From positions 3,345,001-3,409,000 of the forward strand of contig CM042555.1 in assembly GCA_023630585.1 (NCBI GenBank): a stretch of 64,000 nucleotides of DNA, read 5' to 3'. A program made the position numbers and the translations under genes. The notes under the pieces are model-generated. The model ran no database searches, was not told the DNA's origin, and worked only from the letters and a program-made list of their open reading frames with translations. Positions 38,057 through 63,918 of the stretch are shown here, in pieces (the first letter of the stretch is position 1; every line of letters begins with the position of its first letter). This DNA is from Cranoglanis bouderius (taxonomy: Eukaryota; Chordata; Actinopteri; Siluriformes; Cranoglanididae).

Positions 38057-40389
38057 AATCCCTCCTCTGGGACGTCTGAATGCAGAGCCATTTTAACGGC
38101 CCGAGAGCATGTGTGGCAGTCATCATAGGTTGAAGGGCAGTGATGTCTACAGGTGATCACAGAGCTGACCAGGACACGACTCCTGAAGATTCAGTTCCAC
38201 CAGGCATCTTTAGCTGTGTGGAGTAACTGGTCAGGAATCTTGCTGTCTGGTTTGCACTCTATTGCAGCTGAAGTCAGTTACTTGGTGTGGGCTCCTGTGC
38301 CCCTCCCAGCAGGGTGTGTCTCTCCTTCCAGCAGAAAGATGAATCAGTGTCCTGTGGTTCTCTTGCCCAAGATGCATGAATGTCCCATTTTGAAGTTTCT
38401 TCTTACTTCTTTTGCGGGACGCAGGAGACCCCATATTTTGAAGAGGTCCTCAATCCTTCAGAAACTTTTCTCTGTTATTTGGACAAACACTTGGATACAC
38501 TGATATACTTCCATTTGACACATATTGCAACTGTAAACTCAGACTGACAACATACACATGGCATAGTTTCATATTTCATGGAAACAACAATGTGGTGAAT
38601 ATATATATATTTTTTTATCTTTAAGTGATTAAACCATTTGGTCCCATTTGATAACCTGATCCTTGATAAATCTAGAAAAGTATGCTCAGGATGTATAGAA
38701 GGGTGTGCGTTAATGTTACTTAAAAATAACAATATGCTCAACAGATATTGAAGATAAGTTGCTCCTGTACAAACTGAACGTATATTTCTCATAGAAGAGT
38801 TAATTTAACTCATAATATAGTTTTTAATCTTAAAAAGCCTATGCATGTAGTTCAGCAGCTGTAGTGGAAGCAAACTTAAATGATGTAATATGGTAGGACT
38901 ATGAATGATAAAACTCAAAATAAAATCTCACAGATGTGAAGAATAAAAGGATGTGATATCGGTTCACAAATAAACCTGATTTTGTGCTTAACTGGTATGT
39001 AGTTATAACAGCTGTTAAACTATATAAATACATTTTCTGCATGTTGAGTAGACTATACTGATACCCTCCTCAGGTACTGAGAAGTAGTCTAATATAATCT
39101 AGTTGAAAGTTAAAACAAACAAAAAGGTAGAGAAATAAAAAGGAAAAATTACGTTGTTACTGTGAATGACCTATTTTTTTATTTTTTTATTTTTATTTTT
39201 TTTGATATACAAATCTCAGTGGATCCAGAGTTTCTTCTGGAAACACTGGGTGCATGAATAAACATTGAATGGGACACTAGCCCATTACAAAGGCTTCACA
39301 CAAACTCTCACACATGCACACACACACACATTCACACCTAGGGTCAATGTAGGGTGCTTAGAACACCTACTGGCAGGCTAATTTCTATATGTATTAAGAC
39401 ACCTAGTTTGTGTTTCCTTATGTGTGTCTGTTTCTATGTGTGAGACTATGTGTTTACTTAAGCGTAAGCAATAGAGCATGACAAGGCATGCTGTTATAGA
39501 AAAGTAATCAATGGCTTTGGACAATTGAAGTTTGGGAATTCCACAGCGCTGTGAGATGAATGTAAATAAAATGCTCCAGCAAGAGGCAATATGACATTTA
39601 TTTTTTATCAATTAGTGTTGCAAAATTTGGAAAAATCCTGGCGCTAAACCAGGGAGCCATAGTAAAAACAATAATAATGCTCAAGTTGTGAATTGGCTCT
39701 ATTTACTATCCTGTTGCTGTGTGAGAGCATTTTATATTAACTACAGAGGTGTAGCACCTCTAAATGCTGTGGGGAGAAGCATTACAAGTTAAAATTCAAC
39801 AGTCAACTCTACTCCTTTGTAGGGCTTTGTTGGTGTTATTTATGGCAGAAATAACCCACACGATGCCATTAGGAGAGATCAGAAAATGTTCGACATAGGT
39901 AACAGAGTCTTGAATAATCTAATGACTATTTCAAGATCAGATTGTAGTTTTAACCTTAAACGTAAGATCACTGGCTGTGGGTAACATTTACAACTTTGGT
40001 AGGCCTAAATGCTACAATTTTACCCAAACCCAGTCTTATGCTACAATTTTAACTACTTTAGTCTAAATGTACTTCAGTACATTAACAACTGTAACAACTT
40101 TAGCTACATTAGCCTAAATGCACTATAATGCATTAACAACTATTCAACATCAGCTAAAGCCACATTAGTCTAAATGGCATGTGTTCCTATAAAAACAGTA
40201 GTGTTTGTATTTGATGTAAGAAACTGTGATTTTAACAATATGAGCTTAATTCAGATGTCAAAGAGTTTTTAAGCCAGTCTGTTACAACAGATCGTTATTT
40301 GGACATCTCAGAAATCTTTCAGTCAGGACGGAAGTACATAAAGCACTGAAGGTCATTAACCATGGCATCATCAAAAACAACGTTTAATA

Positions 40390-42168
40390 TTAGAGGACAG
40401 CTAAGCCCTTTGCTAAAAGCCCTAAAATTCTTGGCACTTCATTAAATAGAGCTATAAGCTCACACAGTGTTTTTTGCACAGGCACATTTATGTGAGCTGT
40501 ATGAGCGGAATGTGCATTTTTGCGCCGAAGGAAATAAGGTGGTGGACGTCCGTTCCCTAAAGACCAGCATTTCTGGACCGCATGGCCAATTTTGTGGCAG
40601 AAGGAACAGAATTTTCCTTGCTTAGTATGTGACTGGGATTGCATATGTTGGTTTAAACATACTTCTGTGGCTTTAAATTCTGGCTTCTCATCTACTATCC
40701 ACTGAACTGCTGCAACCTGGTGTTTGTCCTGTCTGTTGCGCCTTTCTATTTCGGATGCCCAGCTAACTATCGAATTGAACGTGTTTGCGGGTGGATTTGC
40801 GCCCAAACAAAGTGCCCGTTGCACATATTGACCTGCATTGTTTTTAAGGTACTCCAGCAGAATCTGATTGTCTTTAGTTGGTTCGGCAAAGCCGGAGAAC
40901 TCCCTAAAGGTTACCCAAAGGTGCTCAGCAAATTCTTCAAAAGATTCCTCTCCTTGTTTTAAGCCCATTATTCTGTCCCATTGTGCCGGAACGTCTCCTC
41001 TAAGGTCTATAAGAGCTTGTTTAAGTCTTGCTAGCACATCAGTGTTTGTTTCTCCCAATAAAGGATTGATTATTGTGCCATTTTGTAACTCTCCTGGAAT
41101 TTTCGACACTAATTCACGTGGGATAGTTGTGAGCACTATCTGCCAAACGTCTCTTAACTCCAGACTAAATGTACTGGCTTCTAACATTAAGCTACTCCAG
41201 TACGGTTCAAACGGACCTGTACAGGGAAGAGGGCCGAGTTTATTTGCATATGCCGCACATTCTTGAAAAGATAGCTGTCTGCTAATATCAAATCTCTCCC
41301 CGTTGAGGGCGGTCATCGTTTTTATTACAGCTATGTGTGATGAATTAGCTGCTTTTGATCTAGTATGGACAGGGCTACGGGCCCCAAGTCCTAACCCCGG
41401 AATGGCTGCGGCTAGTGTGGGGCCACTTGTCTGTCTGCTTGGGCTTTCTTCTAACATGGGTGCCGACGCAACTGTACGGACCTGAGCTAGAGGCAGTTGT
41501 CCGGCACCGTCACCACGGCTGGCAGTGTGGGTTGGCTGAAATGGTGCTACGTCACCCTGCCGACGAGCCTCAGCTAAACTGGTGCTAGCCGCAAGCATTA
41601 GCATATCATCGTCTTCCTCAGTGTTTTCTGACTCAGTTGGCGATGCGTTGGGGCCTAAATGTTGTTTGAGCGCGGATATGGGAACTCCTACACGGTCACA
41701 GCACTTCTCAAGTGTTGCACTATAGTTTTTACTCTCTTCGAACGCAGACTGCAGACGATTTATCTGTTGAATGAACATTTCGCTTTGTCTTGCCCAGTTC
41801 TGTTTATCATATAAGAAGCTGTCGATCGTTGCTTGCATTCTCTTCATTTGTTCGGACTGAGCGCGTTGAGATATACGCAAATTCTCCAGCTCTGAATTAC
41901 TTTCTTTTCGAGCGATATTACAATTACGGTACACTAAATACCCGACAGCTGAGAGAAGCTGATGCAGTTGAAGCTTGCTTGAAAACTGCGCACATCTAGC
42001 CTTGGTGCCTAGTGTATAACCACCGGACGAATACCACTCATAAATGTCTTCGGTGTTGGCTGCTAGGTCTAGACCCTCATTGTCCAATTGGACTAAAATA
42101 TCCTGTACCTCGGTTGCCCATGTTTCTAAAAAGACCTTCCGATCTCCCTTGCTCTTTCCCTGAGCCAT
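40390..42168 (-). CDS. Retroelement Gag polyprotein, copy 4 (intact)
   Basis: A 592-codon ORF with the full domain order and an intact CCHC knuckle. It shares Leu in 'MTALNGERFD' with copy 1 and Asn in 'TIINPLL' with copy 3, so the four copies are mosaics of each other. The upstream LTR (42787-43069) is the short form lacking the putative promoter region. Confidence 0.87.
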   Translation of the reverse strand: MAQGKSKGDRKVFLETWATEVQDILVQLDNEGLDLAANTEDIYEWYSSGGYTLGTKARCAQFSSKLQLHQLLSAVGYLVYRNCNIARKESNSELENLRISQRAQSEQMKRMQATIDSFLYDKQNWARQSEMFIQQINRLQSAFEESKNYSATLEKCCDRVGVPISALKQHLGPNASPTESENTEEDDDMLMLAASTSLAEARRQGDVAPFQPTHTASRGDGAGQLPLAQVRTVASAPMLEESPSRQTSGPTLAAAIPGLGLGARSPVHTRSKAANSSHIAVIKTMTALNGERFDISRQLSFQECAAYANKLGPLPCTGPFEPYWSSLMLEASTFSLELRDVWQIVLTTIPRELVSKIPGELQNGTIINPLLGETNTDVLARLKQALIDLRGDVPAQWDRIMGLKQGEESFEEFAEHLWVTFREFSGFAEPTKDNQILLEYLKNNAGQYVQRALCLGANPPANTFNSIVSWASEIERRNRQDKHQVAAVQWIVDEKPEFKATEVCLNQHMQSQSHTKQGKFCSFCHKIGHAVQKCWSLGNGRPPPYFLRRKNAHSAHTAHINVPVQKTLCELIALFNEVPRILGLLAKGLAVL

Positions 42169-42784
42169 TGTGTGTGAGCTAAAGTTCTAACTCCAGTTAT
42201 ACGCGTCGGAGTGCCTGCTACACTGTGGGTATTCCGACCCGTTCTATAAATGTCTATATATCGTGCACCTATAGCTTTCCCTGCTGCTGAAGAGTAAGAT
42301 AAATTTGTCTTACCTTAGAGGGGGTCAAACCAAAGCGCAGGCACAAACACTTTCAGTGTAGTGTCAATGACTTCCTGCTAATTCAAATCTTAAAAAGGTG
42401 TTACCAAATGTTCATACAGTCACAATCGGCAGGCAAATTAGTTTCTTAATGCGACTGTTTCTGATTTTTGCACGACGGATATATAATTTTTATCGCGTCG
42501 GGTACTAACTATGAACCTGTGAGTGAAATTGAATTCACGCCGGGTTACTGAATACAGGCCGTTTAGCGCCACTTTACTATGCCGTAGACAGACCACTTAG
42601 ACACGTCTGGATATTTGTATCAGACGGGTTTTACTTAAACAGATTGTTACAATGATCACTTCAGAAAAGTGTTTTTACACTTAAAGCCACAACTGTAGGA
42701 AGGAATCCTGGCTACTGGATTATTAATATTAAATCACGTGAGACCTTCAGTTGTGTGATTTCAAATCAAACGAGGTTTGTTTTG

Positions 42785-42786
<2 letters not shown>

Positions 42787-42831
<45 letters not shown>

Positions 42832-43069
42832 GAGCACTTATTACAACATATATTGTAAATGTTATTTCCTAAACTATATGATATTTATGATATCACCACA
42901 TCGTTCACCATGAAATATGGATACAAATAACACCAAACATGCCCTGAGGAATACTGTAATTAAACACAGTTTAGATAACCAGTTTTAGTTCACCTGGTGT
43001 CTCTGAAACACGTTCCTGATCATTTTAACCTTAATCACATTACTGCCACAATTTTATAAATCTACTACA
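42787..43069 (-). repeat. Short LTR at the right edge of the array
   Basis: Starts TGTAGTAGATT at 43069 on the minus strand, next to the target duplication TACA at 43070-43073. As at 31686-31978, it passes through (GT)n straight into the leader of its gag unit. Confidence 0.8.
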
Positions 43070-43444
43070 TACATGAATTCCCTTTCATGGCTGATGTATA
43101 TTTATAACTGGTCACAACACGCGTTGATTAGATATATAGATATATTTCACGCCAGTCGAGCTAATTCCTCATATTAATTGGAGAATACATTTAAACATGT
43201 TAAAACATCTTTTTTTAATTTGTTACATGAATTGTAACTGGTGGAGAATATTTTTAAACGTTGCAGATTCATCCGAGTTACTACACATTCTGGTAGATAA
43301 CGCGGACACGCTTTAAAACTCGTCTCCTTTAAAAGGGTGCTTCGAATCTAAGCGTGCGCTTCTGTTTCGTTTTTCATGTTTAAAGTTGATCCATTACATT
43401 ATTCTGGTGGAAAAGAATAATGCTAGTAATGCCTTTGATTCGTT
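43070..43444. mobile_element. Unidentified LTR-like insert in Polinton polB, right part
   Basis: AT-rich non-coding sequence that resumes the insert interrupted at 19556. It ends near 43444, where Polinton polB codons resume. AATCA at about 43450-43454 (minus strand) and again next to the left edge at about 18184-18188 is a possible 5-bp target duplication, but the polB frame across it is off by one, so this is tentative. Confidence 0.45.
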
Positions 43445-44846
43445 ACAATACTCAAGCCGTTCGATGGAAATGTTTGAGTATGTCTTGTTCTGATATGTTT
43501 AAGCATTGTTATGTGTTAGGGCTAATGTGTCTTTTGGTAGAAAGTGTGTTTTATACATGGCCATACAGCAGGCCGCCAAGGTAGTATATCTAAACGGATC
43601 GAGTTTGGTGCATTGAATGAACTCATAACGATATTTCATAAAAGCTTCTCTGAGTAACACAACATCGTTCCTACCGTACATACTAAGTTCTTCTTTAAAA
43701 TCAAACACCTTGCCCGATACTGTTGCGTACCACTCGTCAAACAGAGCCCTCTCTTTGTCAGACATTGTCTCATAGCCGTAGAAGTGTCTGTCCGGGTATG
43801 GTCCTATGTAATCCTCATTTTCTTTTCTGTTGAAAATGTGTGGAAAATAACCTTTCTCTGCACAGTTTAGATTTAACGCAGCAGGTGTCATTGCCAGACG
43901 CATGGGGATGAATGAATAACTGTCGATAAAGCGCTGCTTGAATGTGTCGTCACACATTAGAATTACCCGACAGCCTTGCATAGTGATTTTAAGCGTGTGT
44001 CCTGCATTTGTGAAATATTCCAAAAGTATAAAGTTATCAAAACCAGAAGCATTGTGGGCTATCCATGTGAAATTCTGATAACGTGGTCGTCTAAACTTTT
44101 TAACGAGTCTTTCTATGCAATCTGGACCAGCGGCTATGAACTCTTCCCCTTTAAACGTGATTCCGCATACAAAATTAGCATTGTGTTTACCATTCACACA
44201 CTGTGTTTCAAAATCATAGAATATGTACTTGTCGCTAGGTGGTTCGATCTTTGTTGGCTGTATAAAACACTGATGCAAGCCTCCATTAACCGTTTCAGCA
44301 CGGCAATGGACACATACATTGCCAGTACAAATGTGTTTTTGGGGTTTGTGGCACTGACATGATAACGCCTATTACATTTTTGACAATATTTCGTGACATC
44401 GCATTGCGCATGCTGTTGACCTAATGACGGTTGTTTATGGGCGTAGTAACAATAGTCAGATTTGCAGTACCGTGAGCAATCGACGCATCGTCTTGTTTTG
44501 ACGGGTTGTTTATAACAATCAGGGTCATTGCAGACATCACATACGTATTTGCAACGATGATCTCTACGACTAGTAAATCCCTGATAACATTGCACATACA
44601 CTACATACCATCTGACACGCCGCTCGATTGTCTCCTCCGTTTCCGTTCCGGCTCTGTCGATGGGGTTTCTGAATTAACTTCACAACCAACAGTCTCCGCG
44701 TGGATCTGCGCGTGTGTAATCTCTTCACACTTAGCTGCTCGGAGTTTTTTAACACCGCTACAGCTGATAGGCTGCGTTGTCTGATTATCGTGTCCAGATA
44801 CGCCAAGCTTGTTTACAAGACATGATAAACCTACTGATGAAAACAA
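43445..44846 (-). pseudogene. Polinton DNA polymerase B, N-terminal zinc-binding and exonuclease part
   Basis: Read from high to low coordinates. A Lys/Arg-rich segment ends near 44603. A Cys-rich region with several CxxC pairs (CDVCNDPDCY, RRCVDCSRYCKSDYC, CQKC) occupies about 44600-44370. The 3'-5' exonuclease follows in the ORF 44278-43499, with Exo I YDFET, Exo II HNASGFDNFILLE and the later YGRNDVV segment. The frame changes near 44600 and near 44290, and a stop at 43499-43501 precedes a short polB continuation containing TYSNISIERLEY. At least three lesions make it a pseudogene. The polymerase half is at 16640-18191. Confidence 0.88.
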
Positions 44847-45378
44847 TCATATGACATAAGTACATTTTAAACATTTTTTCAACAATCATGTAAACATTTT
44901 TCAACATTCATGTAAACATTACATCATTACTATACCACATACTGAGTGGGGGGTTATTCACACTCTCTCGCTGTGTCACATGCTCTGAGACCGGTCTATC
45001 ATACGTCTTCGATCCTACGGACAGACAAATAACAGACACATTAACACTATACATAACATCATACATTATAAATACGATGTGGATATGTGTATAACATTTA
45101 TACGGACCGCTCGCATGGTTCAGGTAACAAATCTCGCCAACAATAGCATCAATTTCGTTCACATCACCTGGATCGTTAGAGAACCTGTTTAAGCATTTTT
45201 ACATCAGAACAGCGATTCATAAATTCTTAACAACAACAATAATAAAAACATGATAATAAAATACACTTACTGTTAATATAGACGGCCATCTTCTCTTGAA
45301 ACAAATCTTGCAATCGAATCAACAAACCTTTTCGAAAAAAGTAGCTTTTAGTTCTCCTTAGTGGAGAGCTAAGTTTCA
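44847..45378. other. Polinton interior with no recognised gene
   Basis: Minus-strand ORFs of 84 codons (44908-45162) and a short Arg/Lys-rich segment near 45290-45360 are present, but neither resembles a Polinton gene I know. The integrase expected near one end is not seen. Confidence 0.5.
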
Positions 45379-45485
45379 TTACACACACGATCCACACATG
45401 ATCCGACGACATACAGGCCACGGGGTATTTAACAGCGTTTCTCAGAACACGCACACATAACGCGCCGTAAGAACTCATTAACATA

Positions 45486-45530
<45 letters not shown>

Positions 45531-45957
45531 CCCATTAGCACCTGTCACTTCGTGAAACATTAAACATTAAACATACACACACCTGAGAGATGCAACTCCA
45601 CACAGACAATGGACGGGAAAAATAGTTATAAAAATGACCACACATGATCTACACTTCTAGGGTCTTTAGGAGTTCACGTTGGGACAGTCGTTGTAACAGA
45701 TAATTGCGCTAATAAAAAACAGATAAGTATACAAGCCATAGCTCTTTAACTATTTGTTTGTTTTTTAAAACACTAGCTTCAGGTCACACACAGACAATGG
45801 ACAGGATAAACAGTCATAAAAATTTCCACACATGTTCATGCGACCTTCACGAGACCATAAATTACACACGTTCACGGGACCTTCACGAGACCATAAATTA
45901 TACAACGTGAGGGGGTCATAAATCAATTTTTGACATAAAGTGCATGATATAACTACT
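45379..45957 (-). repeat. Polinton right terminal inverted repeat, with internal duplication
   Basis: Reverse complement of the left repeat, ending ...TAACTACT. It is about 190 bp longer than the left one. A segment around 45625-45830 interrupts it, flanked by two copies of the 'acagacaatggac.gg.aaa.agt.ataaaa' motif (45601 and 45789). It includes a (CA)n tract at 45489-45528. Confidence 0.88.
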
Positions 45958-45963
45958 AACAAT
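45958..45963. repeat. Target site duplication AACAAT, right
   Basis: Identical to 14456-14461. Removing the Polinton with one copy restores a continuous Tc1-like repeat. Confidence 0.93.
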
Positions 45964-46325
45964 CTCTAGAGTTTACACAGAATGGTGCGAAAAACAAAAA
46001 CATCCTGTGATTGGAGGGTCTGGAGGCTGAAAAACCTTGTTGATGAGAGAGATCGGAGGAGAATGACCAGACTGGTCTGAGCTGACAGGAAGTCTGTAGT
46101 AACTCAAATGATCACTCTTTACAACCGTGGTGAGCAGAAAAGCATCTCAGAACGCACAACACATCAAACCATAAGCTGGATGAGCTACAACAGCAGTAGA
46201 CCACATCTGGTTCCACTCCTGCCAGCCAAGAACATGAATCTGAGTCTATCATGGGCACAGACTCTTTCCACAGATTTTTAAGACTGGAAAAAGACCATTT
46301 GACCATTTTTTTCCCCCTAATCTTC
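45964..46325 (+). mobile_element. Tc1-like transposon remnant, right part
   Basis: Continues the transposase region interrupted at 14461, with 'ctctagagtttacacagaatggtgcgaaaaac' and later 'aaccgtggtgagcagaaaagcatctcagaac'. It is diverged, with stops in all frames. It is followed by an inverted second copy. Confidence 0.8.
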
Positions 46326-46329
46326 AACT

Positions 46330-46735
46330 ATCCAGTTTATGTGAGTCTGTGTCTGTGATAGCCTCAGATTCCTGTTCTTGGCTGACAGGAGTGGAACCTG
46401 ATGTGGTCTACTGCTGTTGTAGCCCATCCACCTCAAAGTTTAATGTTTTGTGCATGCTAATGTGCTTTTCTGCTTACTATGGTTGTAATGAATGAGTATT
46501 TGATTTACTGTATACTTCCTGGCTGCACAATTCAATCTGGACATTTTCCATTGACCTCTCTTATCAGCAAGGCATTTCTACCCACAGAACTGTCACTCAC
46601 AGGATGTTTTTTGTTTTTTGGCACCATTCTGTGTAAACTCTAGAGACTGTTGTGTAAGAAAATCCCAGGATATCAGCAGTTTCTGAAATACTCAAACCAG
46701 CCCTTTTGGCATGTTATAGTAGCTTTAAACAGATA
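46330..46735 (-). mobile_element. Tc1-like transposon remnant, inverted second arm
   Basis: Reverse complement of the same Tc1-like region: 'cctcagattcctgttcttggctgacagg' mirrors 46220-46250, and 'accattctgtgtaaactctagag' at 46623-46645 mirrors 45966-45990. It ends with the complement of the transposase start (ctcaaaccagccc). The pair forms a large imperfect palindrome. Confidence 0.8.
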
Positions 46736-46739
46736 TTCC

Positions 46740-47090
46740 CTCACCAGCTTCTCTTTCTTTCTTTCTTTCTTTCTCCTATAGTTAACAATCTCAAAAATTG
46801 TCACTTTAAATCAAAAAAGGAAAGTGCAGAGTCCTCGAGACTCCAATAAATGCTAAATAAACATTTATAGAAACCTCACAATTTTTTTTTTATTAAATAA
46901 CAACACATTTTTATTCGTTTATAATGTCTTAGTTTATGTGCCTCGTCCGCCATACAAGCCCCTGTGTAAGCTGTTACTATAGAAACCAAAACACGTTAGA
47001 ACGAGCGCATTAATATAAACCTGTGATTTTAACAACAGCCGGAACTACTTTAAGTAATTTACATAAACCATACATTCTGACCAGTAATAT
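46740..47090. repeat. Interspersed repeat, family S (copy 2)
   Basis: Same orientation as 13440-13905: 'tcaccagcttctc', a CTTT-rich stretch, and 'acaagcccctgtgtaagctgttactatagaaac..'. It lies on the other side of the nested insertions. Confidence 0.55.
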
Positions 47091-47139
47091 TCGAGGATTG
47101 TGGTATACGTTTGAATGGTAATATTATTGTACGAATACA

Positions 47140-47696
47140 GAATTCTCGCGCTCGCGCTTTTTAAAATCACAAATCACCGCTTTTTGCACGCGTGCACGCG
47201 TCGTGGAGTCTGCGCAGTAGCGCCCTCCTGTCCGCCATTGAAGGGTCGCGAGCGAGCGCTGTAGGAGAGGAGGAGGAGGAGGAGGAGGAGGAGTAAGGGG
47301 GGGGGAAAGAAGGGTCAGATTGACTTCGACACAGGCGAGCGCTCCGTGTTCCTCTGCTCGACTCTAGGTTTCGTTTCGTCTCGTCCCGTCCGACTTTTCC
47401 ACTCGTGGACGCTGAACAGAACTCATCAGCACTCACGACTCGTGCCACGTTAATGGAATCTGACAGCGACGTAGGGATATTTTTGTAGAGTATTTAAAAA
47501 CGGCTGCTGGGCAAAGTTACCTAGCTAGCAAAGCTAAGTTAGCTAGTTGGCTAGCTCGCTGTCTCTCTATCTCTCATTTTCGGTGTTCTAGAAGCTCGTG
47601 CTCGTGCGTTAGCTTTGGCTTTGATAACGTTAAGGTCGGTAAGCGAACACGCCTTGGCGTACTAGTATCATTTCTTTTTAATTCTGGGGCCGTTTG
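47140..47696 (+). promoter_or_regulatory. GC-rich promoter and 5' UTR of tent4b
   Basis: CpG and GC content rise sharply from about 47140, with a 'gcacgcgtgcacgcg' block, a (GGA)n/G-run at 47268-47308 and CpG-dense sequence continuing into exon 1. No clear TATA box was seen, so this looks like a CpG-island promoter. The transcription start cannot be placed from sequence alone. Confidence 0.65.

Positions 47697-63918
<16,222 letters not shown>

Larger units (their letters stand above)
19557..43069 (-). mobile_element. Tandem array of a gag-only LTR retroelement (4 gag units)
   Basis: On the minus strand the element starts TGTAG at 43069 and ends CTACA at 19557, an inverted pair typical of LTR ends. 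TACA at 19553-19556 and at 43070-43073 is a 4-bp target duplication. The order along the plus strand is LTR 19557-20825, unit 1, LTR 25707-26948, unit 2, short LTR 31686-31978, unit 3, LTR 36821-38056, unit 4, short LTR 42787-43069. Each unit is about 4.9 kb and has a leader, a gag ORF and about 2.4 kb of non-coding 3' sequence ending in a polypurine tract. No protease, reverse transcriptase, RNase H, integrase or env was found in any unit. Confidence 0.88.
14462..45957. mobile_element. Decayed Polinton/Maverick element containing a nested LTR array
   Basis: Bounded by AG...CT termini, long inverted repeats (14462-14852 and about 45379-45957) and a 6-bp target duplication. It encodes remnants of the Polinton core set: capsid, adenain-like protease and packaging ATPase at 15.1-16.5 kb, and DNA polymerase B at 16.6-18.2 and 43.4-44.8 kb. 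Without the insertions it keeps only about 6.2 kb, against the usual 15-20 kb. No integrase, minor capsid gene or full-length capsid gene is recognisable, so large internal deletions have occurred. All genes show frameshifts or truncation. It is a non-autonomous fossil. Confidence 0.92.

Noticed and set aside
19557..43069. The array as an ordinary satellite
   Set aside because: The units carry a conserved gag ORF, LTR ends, polypurine tracts and a single outer target duplication, which fits a retroelement amplified in tandem.
47167..47448. 93-codon minus-strand ORF upstream of tent4b
   Set aside because: GC-rich promoter sequence with a Ser run from a GGA repeat. No homology recognised; long open frames are expected by chance in CpG islands.
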